A DNA stretch of 64,000 nt from CAVPOO01 sp963707015. Lineage in GTDB: Bacteria; Pseudomonadota; Gammaproteobacteria; Thiohalobacterales; Thiohalobacteraceae. The translations under genes were made by a program, and so were the position numbers. The notes under the pieces are model-generated. The model made no database searches. It saw only the letters and a list, made by a program, of their open reading frames with translations, and was not told where the DNA came from. This document shows, in pieces, positions 53,260-62,893 of the stretch (position 1 is the stretch's first letter; each line of letters opens with the position of its first letter). Location of the stretch: the NCBI GenBank assembly GCA_963707015.1, contig CAVPOO010000014.1, positions 62,001-126,000 on the forward strand, written 5' to 3'.

Positions 53260-54801
53260 ATGTTTATTGATGCACGCAAGCTGCCTGAGCGTACGACGGT
53301 GGAGGCCGATCTGGCGATAGTCGGCGGCGGGCCCGCAGGTATTACGCTGGCCAGCGCGCTGGCGGGCAGCCGGATCCGCGTGTGTCTGATCGAGGCGGGC
53401 GGACTCGAACCAGACGCCGAGACACAGATGCTGTATGAGGGTGAGAACGCCGGCATCGAATACCCGCTGGCAGGCGCGCGCCTGCGCTATTTCGGGGGCA
53501 GCTCAAACCACTGGGGCGGCTATTGTCGGCCCCTGGACCCCATCGATTTCGAACCGCGCGACTGGGTGCCGTTCAGCGGCTGGCCTTTCACCATCGACGA
53601 GCTGCTGCCGTACTATCCGCCGGCCAGCGCACGCGTCGAGGTGGCCCCCGCCCACTTTGACGACCTCGCGTATTGGCAGGAAAGAACCGGCGAGCGCCTG
53701 CTCGAACTCGCCACCCGCCGGATGGGGACGCGGTTTGTTCACTTCAGTCCGCCGACCCGCTTCGGTGAGCGCTACCGCGCGGAGCTGGCGCAGGCCGACA
53801 ATGTCCGGGTGTTGTTGCACGCCAACGTCGCGGATATCGCTTCGTCCGAAGCAGGCCGCACGGTGACGCATCTTGACGTTCGCACCCTGAGTGGTCTGGC
53901 GCACACTGTCAAGGCGCGCTGTTACGTGCTGGCAACGGGGGGCCTGGAAAACGCGCGTCTTCTGCTGCTCTCGAACAAGGTGGTGGCGGCAGGGCTCGGC
54001 AACCAGCACGACATGGTCGGCCGCTTTTTCATGGAGCATCCGCATCTCACGGGGTTCGGCGAGATCGTTGTTGCGGACATTCAGCGGCTGCCGCGTATCT
54101 ATCGCGAACGGGTGGCGGGGGAGGGTCCGGTGGTCAATGCGGCTTTCAATCCGTCGGCCGCGTTCCTGCGCGAGCGGCAACTGCTGAATGCGACCTTTAT
54201 GGTGGCGGTGGCCGGTGAGTACGGGCCGGACGCGAGGGTAAGCGACAACCGGGAGAGAAACGCGGCCCATACCGACATGCTCATGGCGGCGCGGCGCTTC
54301 CTGTCAGACCGCGACGACGCGGAGAAGTCACCGGAGCCGGACGCCGCCGGGGTGTGGCTGGGCATTGGCTGCGCCTGCGAGCAGGCGCCCAATCCCGCCA
54401 GCCGGGTGAGTTTATCGGCCGAGCGAGATGCGCTCGGCCTGGCAAAGATCAGGCTCGATTGGCGCCTCACGGAACAGGATCGCCACAGTGTCGTCGAACA
54501 CATGCGCTCGCTCGCGCTTGAGTTCGGGGCACTCGATATCGGGCGGATGATCCTGAATGTGGAGGACGACGGCCGCTGGCCGGAGGTCGTCAGTGGCGGC
54601 AATCACCACATGGGTACCACGCGCATGAGCGACAATCCGCGGCGCGGCGTTGTCGATCGCAACACGCGTGTGCACGGCACGGACAACCTCTACATAGCCG
54701 GCAGTTCCGTGTTTCCGACCAGCGGTGCCGCAAATCCGACTCTGACGATCGTGGCCATGACGCTCCGGCTCGCCGACCATCTCAGGAAGCAGTTGCAGTG
54801 A
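53260..54801 (+). CDS. GMC-family FAD oxidoreductase
   Basis: A 513-residue flavoprotein. The start is set at MFIDARKLPERTTVEADLAI (ATG 53260), since the longer frame overlaps the M23 gene. The dinucleotide motif is LAIVGGGPAGITLASALAGS, with SSNHWGG further on and CYVLATGGLENARLLL in the middle. The C-terminal catalytic GGNHHMGTTRMSDNPRRGVV carries the GMC His, and TSGAANPTLTIVAMTLRLAD closes the FAD domain. It resembles the large subunits of membrane-bound alcohol, sugar or polyol dehydrogenases. It overlaps the following Tat-signal protein gene (GTGA), its probable small subunit. Confidence 0.9.
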   Translation: MFIDARKLPERTTVEADLAIVGGGPAGITLASALAGSRIRVCLIEAGGLEPDAETQMLYEGENAGIEYPLAGARLRYFGGSSNHWGGYCRPLDPIDFEPRDWVPFSGWPFTIDELLPYYPPASARVEVAPAHFDDLAYWQERTGERLLELATRRMGTRFVHFSPPTRFGERYRAELAQADNVRVLLHANVADIASSEAGRTVTHLDVRTLSGLAHTVKARCYVLATGGLENARLLLLSNKVVAAGLGNQHDMVGRFFMEHPHLTGFGEIVVADIQRLPRIYRERVAGEGPVVNAAFNPSAAFLRERQLLNATFMVAVAGEYGPDARVSDNRERNAAHTDMLMAARRFLSDRDDAEKSPEPDAAGVWLGIGCACEQAPNPASRVSLSAERDALGLAKIRLDWRLTEQDRHSVVEHMRSLALEFGALDIGRMILNVEDDGRWPEVVSGGNHHMGTTRMSDNPRRGVVDRNTRVHGTDNLYIAGSSVFPTSGAANPTLTIVAMTLRLADHLRKQLQ

Positions 54802-55289
54802 AGTGCGTGGTCAGACAGGCACCGGGTGGGGCTGCTGAGCACGGCTGCACACGCCGGGCGTTTCTGCTGGCGGTCCTGGCGGGTGTAACGGGCGGTGCCA
54901 CACTCACGAACCGCTACGCGCTCGCGGCCGCGTCGCCTGAGGTCTGCGGGCCGCCGGCCTGGCTTGCCGGCATCACCGGCAAGCGGGATGCCGTTGTGCG
55001 TCTCGGCCAGGCCTATCTCAAGACCCGTCCAGCGGAGCAGGACAGCGACGTTCTCGCCGCGGCGATTGACCGGGCGCTGGCGTCAGAGCTCGCGGCCGAT
55101 GCGCGCGCCGCGGCGGATCCGCTGCAGGTTATTGCGGCACTGAGGCGCGTGGTCCGGGGCGAGTATGCGCGTGGTGAGGTCGTACGGGTGGCGGGCTGGG
55201 TGCTGAGCACGACCGAGGCGCGCCTGTACGGCCTGCAGGCGGCGGTGTCCCACAGCAGGCCCGGGAGTGTGCCTGATGCGCGGCGATGA
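54798..55289 (+). CDS. Tat-signal small subunit-like protein of the GMC oxidoreductase
   Basis: A 163-residue protein with a twin-arginine signal (CTRRAFLLAVLAGVTGGATL, R-R at about residues 19-20). The mature part ends with GEVVRVAGWVLSTTEARLYG, the pattern (GW-V-L-S-x-T-E-A-R-L) typical of proteins encoded next to GMC dehydrogenases in place of the classical gluconate-dehydrogenase subunit 3. It probably escorts the FAD subunit through the Tat system. Translation is coupled to the preceding gene by the GTGA overlap. The cytochrome that should accept electrons is not encoded beside it. Confidence 0.85.
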   Translation: MKCVVRQAPGGAAEHGCTRRAFLLAVLAGVTGGATLTNRYALAAASPEVCGPPAWLAGITGKRDAVVRLGQAYLKTRPAEQDSDVLAAAIDRALASELAADARAAADPLQVIAALRRVVRGEYARGEVVRVAGWVLSTTEARLYGLQAAVSHSRPGSVPDARR

Positions 55290-55312
55290 GGCGCAGAGAC
55301 CGGGCCGCGTCC

Positions 55313-57967
55313 TTAACGCGGTTCCTGCGAGGGCAGATTCGAGACATCGGCCGCCTGGCCCGTGGTCTCATCCGTATCCATGCAATGCGCGGCGCAGACC
55401 AGCTCCGCGCTCAGCCCCGGCAGGGCACTGATCACGGACACCGCCAGGGCAGCGAGATAGGGAATCGACTGGATCAGCAGCACGATGATCCACAGCAGCA
55501 GATCCGGGCTGTCCGAACCATGCGCCAGCGCGACAGCCACCGCGGCCGTCCAGAGCGCCAGCATGATCAGACATTCCTCGCGCACGCTTGCCAGGGCCTG
55601 CACCAGCGCCGGGCTGTGCTCGAGCTTCGGCGTGCGCACGAACGGCCGGCCCGTGGTGACCATGCCCAGCAGCATGGCCTTGCCGATGGTGTGTGACAGG
55701 GCCAGGCCCGCCAGCATCGCCGCCAGGGTCTGGCGCACCGTTCCCACCACCCGCGCACCCCGGTACAGGTAGAGCACCTTGACGATCTTGAAGCAGAACA
55801 GCGCCAGCGGCAGGATGGAGAAGATAATCAGCGGCGGGTCAAAACGCAGCGGTGCCAGCACCATGGCCGTGGACCAGACCAGTGCGGCCAGGTTGAACAA
55901 CAGGTTGACGCCGTCGGCGATCCAGGGCAGCCAGCCGGCCAGGAAGTGATAGCGTTGCCCGGCCGTCAGACGGGTCCGGCTGATACCGAACAGCCTGGCG
56001 GCATGCTGGCGTATGATCTGCATGGCGCCATAGGCCCAGCGAAAACGCTGAACCTTGTAGTTCAGAAACGTATCCGGCATGAGACCTCTGCCATAGCTCT
56101 TCGGGATATAGCTCGCCTCATAACCCTCCTCGAAGATACGCAGGCCCAGCTCCGCATCTTCGGTGATGCACCATTCGCTCCAGCCACCGCTTTCGGCGAG
56201 CACCGTTTTTCGCACCAGCGTCATGGTCCCGTGCTGGATGATGGCGTTGCGCTCGTTGCGGGTGACCATGCCAATATAGAAAAAGCCGCGATACTCGGCG
56301 TAACACATCGCCTTGAATGCGTTCTCTGCGCCATCGCGATAGTTCTGCGGGGCCTGCACGATGGCCGACTGCGGGTGCTGGAACTGGGGCACCAGATCAC
56401 GCAGCCAGCATGGGTCGACGATATAGTCGCTATCGATGACGGCAATGATCTTGGCCTCCTCGGCGGTGCGGGCGAGGGCATAGTTCAGGGCGCCTGACTT
56501 GAAACCCGCCAGGGGATCCACGTGGTAGAAGCGGAACCGCGCCCCCAGTTTCTGGCAGTGCGCCTCGACCGGTTGCCAGACGGCCGGGTCGCGGGTGTTG
56601 TTGTCAATGAGCAGCACTTCGAAGCCGGGGTAATCGAGTCGGGCCAGCGCATCGAGGGTTTCAATCAGCATCGCGGGCGGTTCGTTGTGGGCCGGCACAT
56701 GAATCGAGACCATCGGCAGGTCTTCGTCGGCGGCTGGCAAGGGCGCAAACAGGCGTCGCCGCTCTGTCACCCAGAGCGTCTCGGCCCACTCGTGCGCCTC
56801 GATCAGCAGCACCAGAATGACGCCGATCATCCCGATCAGCATCAGAATGCCGACAATGATGGAACTGATGGTCAGGTATTGATGGCCGTAGTCATAGACC
56901 ACCCACACGGCGGCGGTGGCCGCAGCATAGGCGATGATCGCGAGAAAGCCGCGACCGTGACTGGTCAGGGTCTTGCTGTCGATCAGCAGGAGGGCGAAGG
57001 TGATCGCTGCAATCAGCACGGAAATGCCGGCCAGCAGCGGCCAGTGCGGGATTTCCACGATGGGCTCTGAAAAGGCGAACTTCGGCTGGCGCTCGACATC
57101 GAATACGCCCCAGTAAGCCCCGACGGCGCCCTCGGTCTGGCGCTTCCAGGGCTGGTCGAAGGCCTCCATCACATAGTAGATGTAGTGCTCCTGCCGGGCC
57201 CGCTCCAGGAAGCGGCGCAGAAACACCGCCTCGTTGGCATCCGATGCCACGGCAGACTGGCGGGTGCGGCCGTTGCTTGGCCAGCCCACCTCGGCAATCA
57301 CGATCGGCTTGCCGGGATACAGCTGTTGCAGGTCATGGATGCGGTCGACCACGTGGTCGACCGCATGATCGATAGCGATTCCCTCCCAGTAGGGCAGCAT
57401 GTGCACCGCGAGGTAATCCACATGCTCGACCAGCTCCGGGTGTTTGGCCCACACGTGCCAGGGCTCGGCGGTGCTGACCGGGATCTCCAGTTCGGCGCGC
57501 ACCTTGTCCAGGTAGGCGATCAGCTGCCTGGTGGAAATCTCTCGGCGCAGGATCGCCTCGTTGCCGACAATCACCCGCACGACATTGCGGCGCTGCTTTT
57601 GCGCAATGGTGATCAGGCGTTCAATCTCGAGCTCATTCGCCCTCAGATCGGCACTGATCCAGGCGCCCAGCGCGACATTGATGCCGTGCTTGCGGGCCAG
57701 GGCCGGGATCTCGCCGAGCGTGTTGCCAACCGTGTAGGTGCGGACCGCATGCGTCGTGCCGGCCAGCAGGCTCAGATCGCTGTCGATCTCTTCCACGCTT
57801 GGCCAGATGGCCTTCACCGGGTCATGGTGCGCGCGCAGGGGCTGGAATGAGAAACCCTGGATCACCTTGGGCCAGGGCGGCTCGGTATCCGGGCGATTGA
57901 CCCAGGCCCACACGCTGATGGTCACGGCGGCGATCGCGACGGCAATGATGATGTTGATCTTGGTCAT
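55313..57967 (-). CDS. ndvB: NdvB-like beta-glucan synthase: GH17 domain fused to GT2 glycosyltransferase
   Basis: An 884-residue protein like Pseudomonas NdvB. Residues 30-330 are a GH17-like barrel (GFSFQPLRAH, TYTVGNTLGEIPALA, VVRVIVGNEAIL and PIVIAEVGWPSNG with the two catalytic glutamates). Helices near 310-400 lead into the GT2 domain: MVSIHVPAHNEPP, VLLIDNNTRDP, IAVIDSDYIV (D-x-D), TEDAELGLRIFEEG and VQRFRWAYGAMQ (Q-x-x-R-W). Five further helices follow. NdvB makes periplasmic beta-(1,3)-glucans. It is divergent from a predicted outer-membrane protein, across 290 bp. Confidence 0.93.
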   Translation of the reverse strand: MTKINIIIAVAIAAVTISVWAWVNRPDTEPPWPKVIQGFSFQPLRAHHDPVKAIWPSVEEIDSDLSLLAGTTHAVRTYTVGNTLGEIPALARKHGINVALGAWISADLRANELEIERLITIAQKQRRNVVRVIVGNEAILRREISTRQLIAYLDKVRAELEIPVSTAEPWHVWAKHPELVEHVDYLAVHMLPYWEGIAIDHAVDHVVDRIHDLQQLYPGKPIVIAEVGWPSNGRTRQSAVASDANEAVFLRRFLERARQEHYIYYVMEAFDQPWKRQTEGAVGAYWGVFDVERQPKFAFSEPIVEIPHWPLLAGISVLIAAITFALLLIDSKTLTSHGRGFLAIIAYAAATAAVWVVYDYGHQYLTISSIIVGILMLIGMIGVILVLLIEAHEWAETLWVTERRRLFAPLPAADEDLPMVSIHVPAHNEPPAMLIETLDALARLDYPGFEVLLIDNNTRDPAVWQPVEAHCQKLGARFRFYHVDPLAGFKSGALNYALARTAEEAKIIAVIDSDYIVDPCWLRDLVPQFQHPQSAIVQAPQNYRDGAENAFKAMCYAEYRGFFYIGMVTRNERNAIIQHGTMTLVRKTVLAESGGWSEWCITEDAELGLRIFEEGYEASYIPKSYGRGLMPDTFLNYKVQRFRWAYGAMQIIRQHAARLFGISRTRLTAGQRYHFLAGWLPWIADGVNLLFNLAALVWSTAMVLAPLRFDPPLIIFSILPLALFCFKIVKVLYLYRGARVVGTVRQTLAAMLAGLALSHTIGKAMLLGMVTTGRPFVRTPKLEHSPALVQALASVREECLIMLALWTAAVAVALAHGSDSPDLLLWIIVLLIQSIPYLAALAVSVISALPGLSAELVCAAHCMDTDETTGQAADVSNLPSQEPR

Positions 57968-58257
57968 GTGTGGCTACGTAGCGAACCCAATCAATCGATA
58001 GTACGGGCGGACGCCGAATGCGACCGCGTCAGCCGGGACCGCAAGCGAGCCAATGTATCCACTGCCATCCCGTCCTGCCGTTTCCTTCTTCTCAGTTCTT
58101 CGGCCGCGTGCTGCCCACCGCCCGCTGCCGGGTGTGCTCGCGACGGCGCCCGGTAACAACCGGCATGTGAGCGATTTCACGAAGTCAGGTTGACCTCGTA
58201 CCGAAATATTGGTTTGAACACTGCCACCCCTAACCGCTTGAAAGGAATAGGCGATCT

Positions 58258-59556
58258 GTGGTCGAGACCATGGCCCTCATGACGGAGCACTGCCGCGGTG
58301 GCGCTATCCCTGACGTGCATTCGGCCCTATCGAGACTATACCCGATATCGCCAGCGCTGAAAGAGCGGGGCAGGGATGCGTACCGGTTGAATGGCTGCTC
58401 GCCGCCGGTGACCCGCTCGGTGCGCGGGACACCCGCCTGCCGTGGCAACAGCCCTGCCGCCGTCCTGCTCCTGACCAGCCTGTTGTGCGCCATGGCATCC
58501 GCTGCGGTGGGTGGCAACGCATACACGTTCAAATCCGATACGATAACCAGCAACCCCTACCGTGCAACCACACTGGCTGCGCTCTCACGTCACGAAACCG
58601 GTCTGCGACTGCTGAGCCGCGACCTGGTGCTTGCCAACGGCGAAAAGACCCGCCTTTCCTTCCTGCTTGCGCAGTCATCCGCAAGTCCCGTCCACGACGC
58701 GCCCTCCGGGTCAGCGCAGGCAGACCCTGCCGGTGCCGAGCAGTCGGTGAGCCACATGGAATTGCAGGGGGCGCTAACGTCGCGACTGAGCTATCGCACA
58801 CGGCTCGGGCTCGCGGGGGAGCGGTACCGCGGCAGTTACGGCGGCAGAGACAGCCGCTGGGTCGACACGCAACTGGCCTGGAAGCCGAGTTCGAGGCTCG
58901 GTTTTACCAGCGATTTCCTGGCCAAACGATCTGGGCTGTCGACGCCAAATCCGCTGACTCTCGGAAGGCTGGGATTCACCGCTGCCGGTAAGGGGTTTAC
59001 CGGCACATCAGGCGCTATTGGCTATTCCGCCGGACTGTCTCTTACCCGGGAACGCCGCGCCAACACGGAACCGGTGGCGAAAGAAAAGCTGCAGCTGAGC
59101 CTCGAGAAACCACTTGCCAAAGACTGGCCAAGCTTGCGCCTGCAGCTCGGCCAGGCACGCGAGCACCGCAGCCACAGGGTTATGGGGCGGCAAACGGAGC
59201 GTCGCTTTGGGGTGAGTCAGGGGCTGTCCAGCCGCCTTGGCGAGGCCAGCTTCCTGTTCGAGTATGGTACCCGAGCGTACCGCCTGGCTCAGCCCCGTGA
59301 TGAGGATGGCCCCGCCGTCGGTATCCGCTTCGAGCGCCCGGAGGACCGCGCAGGGTTAAATCTGTACCTCGTCCGCACGGATTATCGTGATCCGGGCACC
59401 GCCGATGCGACCCGGCACGGTGCCTCGTTCTCCTACGCACGGCTCATGGATACCGGCTCCATCGGCCTGACCTTCAACTACGACGCCCAGCGCAGCGCAG
59501 ATGGCACCGCGACGCCCAGCTATGGCTCCGAGCTCGTCTGGACCAACCGCTTCTGA
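58258..59556 (+). CDS. Predicted outer-membrane beta-barrel protein
   Basis: A protein of up to 432 residues. A signal peptide (PAAVLLLTSLLCAMASA) lies about 65 residues in, so the true start may be GTG 58408 or 58420; the GTG at 58258 is preceded by AAGGAATAGG. The mature part is a series of alternating amphipathic strands (SYRTRLGLAGERYRGSYG, SRWVDTQLAWKPSSRLGFTS, AIGYSAGLSLTRERR) ending in SYGSELVWTNRF with the terminal Phe needed by the BAM machinery. No ligand is known. It may be an outer-membrane partner for the divergent glucan synthase; that link is only positional. Confidence 0.72.
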   Translation: MVETMALMTEHCRGGAIPDVHSALSRLYPISPALKERGRDAYRLNGCSPPVTRSVRGTPACRGNSPAAVLLLTSLLCAMASAAVGGNAYTFKSDTITSNPYRATTLAALSRHETGLRLLSRDLVLANGEKTRLSFLLAQSSASPVHDAPSGSAQADPAGAEQSVSHMELQGALTSRLSYRTRLGLAGERYRGSYGGRDSRWVDTQLAWKPSSRLGFTSDFLAKRSGLSTPNPLTLGRLGFTAAGKGFTGTSGAIGYSAGLSLTRERRANTEPVAKEKLQLSLEKPLAKDWPSLRLQLGQAREHRSHRVMGRQTERRFGVSQGLSSRLGEASFLFEYGTRAYRLAQPRDEDGPAVGIRFERPEDRAGLNLYLVRTDYRDPGTADATRHGASFSYARLMDTGSIGLTFNYDAQRSADGTATPSYGSELVWTNRF

Positions 59557-59615
59557 CACGCAGGACAAACGGAACGGGTTCAGTGTTTGCGGGGCGCAGG
59601 ACCCAACACTTCAGT

Positions 59616-60659
59616 TCAGGGGCAGGGGTTGGGGTGCGCCTGGTGAATCGCCTGGATTGCCTCGAGAACGTCCTCGGACAGGCTTATCTGGATACTGCCG
59701 ATGTCGGTCCTCAGCTGGTCCATCGTGGTTGCCCCGACGATGGTGCTGGTGAGAAACTTTCGGCTGGTGACGAAAGCCAGCGCCATCTGGGCAAGATCGA
59801 GATGGTGGCGTCGCGCAAGCGCCGCGTATTTTTCGATGGCCTGTTCGGCGGCGGGGTTGCTGTAACGTGTATAGTCCGGATACAGGGTCAGGCGTGCTGC
59901 GGCCGGGCGCGCACCGCCGAGATACTTGCCGGACAGGACACCGAAGCCCAGCGGTGAATACGCGAGCAGACCGCAGCCCTCTCGCCACGATACCTCCGCC
60001 ATCCCGACTTCATAGGTTCTGTTCAGCAGGCTGTAGGGGTTCTGCACGCTGACGATACGCGGCAGGTTCAGTTGCTCGGCGACGTGCAGGAAGCGCATCA
60101 CGCCCCAGGGTGTCTCATTGGATAAACCGATGTAACGGATCTTTCCCGCCTGGACAAATCCGTCCAACGCTGCCAGTGTTTCGGCAATGGGGGTGAAGTC
60201 GTCCTGGTCTTTCGGCGTGAACCCGAGCTCACCGAAATAGTTCGTGTCGCGTTCCGGCCAGTGCAGCTGATACAGATCGATCCAGTCGGTCTGCAGGCGC
60301 CTGAGGCTCGCGTTCAGGGCCGCTTCGAGGTGTTGGCGGGTAAAGCGGGTTTTGCCCTTGCGGATGTGATCAACCCAGCCCTCGCCCGGTCCGGCGATCT
60401 TACTGGCCAGAATAATCCTGTCCCGATTGCCCGTCCTGCTCAGCCAGTTGCCGATGATCTCTTCCGTGCGTCCGTAGGTTTTGGCCTTGGGTGGAATCGA
60501 ATACAACTCTGCGGTGTCGAAAAAGTTCACGCCCTGTGCCATGGCGTAGTCCATTTGTTCGAAAGCCTCGGCCTCGGTGTTCTGTTCGCCCCAGGTCATG
60601 GTACCCAGACAGATAGCGCTGACATCGATGCCGGTATCGCCCAGTTTTCTGTAGTGCAT
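59616..60659 (-). CDS. tas: NADP(H)-dependent aldo/keto reductase, Tas-like
   Basis: A 347-residue aldo/keto reductase beginning MHYRKLGDTGIDVSAICLGT. The catalytic tetrad is visible: Asp and Tyr in VNFFDTAELYSIPP, Lys in IILASKIAGPG and His in YQLHWPERD. The Tas-type YSIPPKAKTYGRTEEIIGNW and the C-terminal SGKYLGGARPAAARLTL are distinctive. Such enzymes reduce small carbonyls or act in sulfur- and oxidative-stress-related detoxification. The start at 60659 replaces a longer frame from 60701 that lacks a family match. It is convergent with the outer-membrane protein gene. Confidence 0.93.
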   Translation of the reverse strand: MHYRKLGDTGIDVSAICLGTMTWGEQNTEAEAFEQMDYAMAQGVNFFDTAELYSIPPKAKTYGRTEEIIGNWLSRTGNRDRIILASKIAGPGEGWVDHIRKGKTRFTRQHLEAALNASLRRLQTDWIDLYQLHWPERDTNYFGELGFTPKDQDDFTPIAETLAALDGFVQAGKIRYIGLSNETPWGVMRFLHVAEQLNLPRIVSVQNPYSLLNRTYEVGMAEVSWREGCGLLAYSPLGFGVLSGKYLGGARPAAARLTLYPDYTRYSNPAAEQAIEKYAALARRHHLDLAQMALAFVTSRKFLTSTIVGATTMDQLRTDIGSIQISLSEDVLEAIQAIHQAHPNPCP

Positions 60660-60993
60660 ATGCGTTGGTCTCTGAGGGGGACTTCCGCTTATAGTACGCA
60701 AAACCGCTCGCTGACCCTAACCGGGGTTGTCGTCTGCGCGGGAATACGGTCAGCCGGGGGGGAGCACCGGGCAACACAGGGCTCAGCGCGCAGTCGTCCT
60801 CTGGCGCCGCTCTTTGGCCAGCGGGGCCGGAGACGTGTCGGGGAGTCACGGCCAGTCTGGCTGCTGCTGGCCAAAGCCTCCGGGTAGGATAGAATAGCGC
60901 AGGAATTGCGGACCGGGCCCGCCCTTGCCGTGAAGCGATACCTGGCGTGCGCTTTTATTTCGGTCAACCTTTCGGGTCGGGGAGCATTCAGAC
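60660..60993. other. Divergent intergenic region, nothing recognised
   Basis: About 330 bp of GC-rich DNA between the aldo/keto reductase and MscS genes. No operator-like palindrome or gene was seen. Confidence 0.4.
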
Positions 60994-62694
60994 ATGTCGA
61001 TTTCAATCAACGCCTCCCTGCGGACCCTGCTGGTTGCCCTGGGTATACTGACCTGGCTGGTGTGCCCCTCGGTGTGGGCGCAGACCGACCAGGCGCCTGT
61101 CGAAGACCCGCAATTGCAGGACACCCTCAGTACACTAAACTCGCTCATCGGCTTACAGGTCCAGCTGAAAAGCGAGATCGAAGGTCTGGGTCGCGAGTTG
61201 AGTGCCGCTCAGACACCGGCTCAGAAGAAAGAGATTCAGGCGCAACTGGATAAACTCGACGTTGACCTGCAGATCACGATCAGGAATCTGAAAGAGACTG
61301 CGGCCGGCGCGGACATATCCGGCCTGCGCGTCACGAAGGAACCCGAATTCAACTTCCAGGAAGAGATATTCGCCCTGCTCAAACCGGCCTTGCAAGAGAT
61401 GAAGGACATGACCAGCCATGTCCGCATGAAAGCCGACCTGAAGGACAAGATAGTCTATTACCATGATAAGCTGCCTGTCGTGCGCAAGGCTGTTGCCAAT
61501 ATCACACGCCTGCTGGAAAGCACTGAAGATCCCGCCCTGCAGAAATACCTGAAGCGGATGCTGGCGGACTGGCAGAAGCAGTTGACCTTCATGCAGAGCG
61601 AATTGCAGTCGGCGGAACTCCAGCTGGAAAAGCTGGAGCGTTCGGAGGCCTCTCTGGCCGAAGCCTCGCAGAGTTATCTCAAGGGCTTCTTCCAGAAACG
61701 GGGTCTTTATCTGACCCAGGCCCTGCTGGTTGTCCTGGGCATCCTGCTGGTATCGCGTCTCAGCTACAAGGCAATGGTGCGGCTGATTCCCGGCTACCGC
61801 AGAGAACACTGGAGCTTTCGTATCCGTCTGCTCGATCTGGCGCACAGGGTGCTCACCGTTCTGTTGGCCATCATGGGACCGATGGTGGTGTTCTATGTGG
61901 TCGAGGACTGGGTGCTGTTCAGTCTTGGCATTCTGCTGCTGTTGGGTATTGGCCTGACTGTCAGACACGCATTGCCGCGCTACTTTCACCAGGTCCAGCT
62001 TTTTCTCAATGTCGGCTCGGTGCGCGAGGGCGAAAGGATATTTCTCGATGGCCTGCCGTGGCGGGTAAGGCGGATCAATATCTTCAGCATGCTGGAAAAT
62101 CCAACCGCCGACCTTGTCCAGCGGGTGCCGCTCGACGACCTGGTCGATCTGAAGTCCCGGCCGGTCAAAAAGGAAGATCCGTGGTTCCCGTGCCAACGGG
62201 GCGACTGGGTCCTGCTCAGTGACGGAATGCGTGGCAAGGTTATCGGGATATCCCCGGAACTGGTGCAGCTGATCGAGCGCGGCGGGGCACATCGAACTTA
62301 TCAGACCGCGGATTTTCTCGGACTGGCACCACTCAATCTCACCATGAATTTCCGTCTGAAGGAAACGATCGGCATCACCTATGGCCTGCAGAAGGAGAGC
62401 GTTACGACCATACCGGATATCCTGAAAGGCCATATCGAAAAGCGTATTGCCGACGAAGGCTATGCCGACCAGCTGCTCAATCTTCGCGTCGAGTTCCAGC
62501 AGGCCAACACATCCTCACTGGATATCGTGGTGATAGCCGATTTCGATGGCGTGCTCGCGGACCTGTATAACCGGCTGAGACGCGCCATACAGCGCTGGTG
62601 CGTGGAGGCATGTACGGAATACAACTGGGAGATCCCGTTCACGCAGCTGACATTGCACCAGGCTGAAGGTGTAGGGTCAGATCCTGAATCCTGA
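60994..62694 (+). CDS. MscS-family mechanosensitive channel with coiled-coil domain
   Basis: A 566-residue protein starting at ATG 60994 after GGGGAG. A signal peptide (LLVALGILTWLVCPSVWAQ) leads to about 200 residues of periplasmic coiled coil. Helices lie near 245-330 (GLYLTQALLVVLGILLVS, LLDLAHRVLTVLLAIMGPM, WVLFSLGILLLLGIGLTVRH), followed by the MscS beta domain with QRGDWVLLSDGMRGKVIGIS and the C-terminal ferredoxin-like fold (ETIGITYGLQKESVTTIPDI). The large periplasmic part resembles KefA-like or YnaI-like channels. It protects against hypo-osmotic shock; the pore helix is atypical, so gating is uncertain. Confidence 0.88.
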   Translation: MSISINASLRTLLVALGILTWLVCPSVWAQTDQAPVEDPQLQDTLSTLNSLIGLQVQLKSEIEGLGRELSAAQTPAQKKEIQAQLDKLDVDLQITIRNLKETAAGADISGLRVTKEPEFNFQEEIFALLKPALQEMKDMTSHVRMKADLKDKIVYYHDKLPVVRKAVANITRLLESTEDPALQKYLKRMLADWQKQLTFMQSELQSAELQLEKLERSEASLAEASQSYLKGFFQKRGLYLTQALLVVLGILLVSRLSYKAMVRLIPGYRREHWSFRIRLLDLAHRVLTVLLAIMGPMVVFYVVEDWVLFSLGILLLLGIGLTVRHALPRYFHQVQLFLNVGSVREGERIFLDGLPWRVRRINIFSMLENPTADLVQRVPLDDLVDLKSRPVKKEDPWFPCQRGDWVLLSDGMRGKVIGISPELVQLIERGGAHRTYQTADFLGLAPLNLTMNFRLKETIGITYGLQKESVTTIPDILKGHIEKRIADEGYADQLLNLRVEFQQANTSSLDIVVIADFDGVLADLYNRLRRAIQRWCVEACTEYNWEIPFTQLTLHQAEGVGSDPES

Positions 62695-62769
62695 AATTTC
62701 AGGTCTGCAGCAAGGGTGATTCGGGTGTAGCTGGGGCTTTTTTCAATCTGATGATGACGGATTGTATGG

Positions 62770-62794
62770 CCACGGAATCCACGGAAGAACACGG
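62770..62794. repeat. CCACGGA-type short repeat, second copy
   Basis: Matches the interval at 34188-34216 in the order of its CACGGA units (CCACGGA-at-CCACGGA-agaa-CACGGA). It lies between the MscS and glutamate dehydrogenase genes. Confidence 0.4.
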
Positions 62795-62893
62795 ATAAAT
62801 TTCTAATGCCTGCTTCGTTCTTTCCGTTCAACCATAAGTAAGGCGATAAACTCCCGCCGATTCAAAATCCGCCCCCCGATGGATGGCCCTGCG

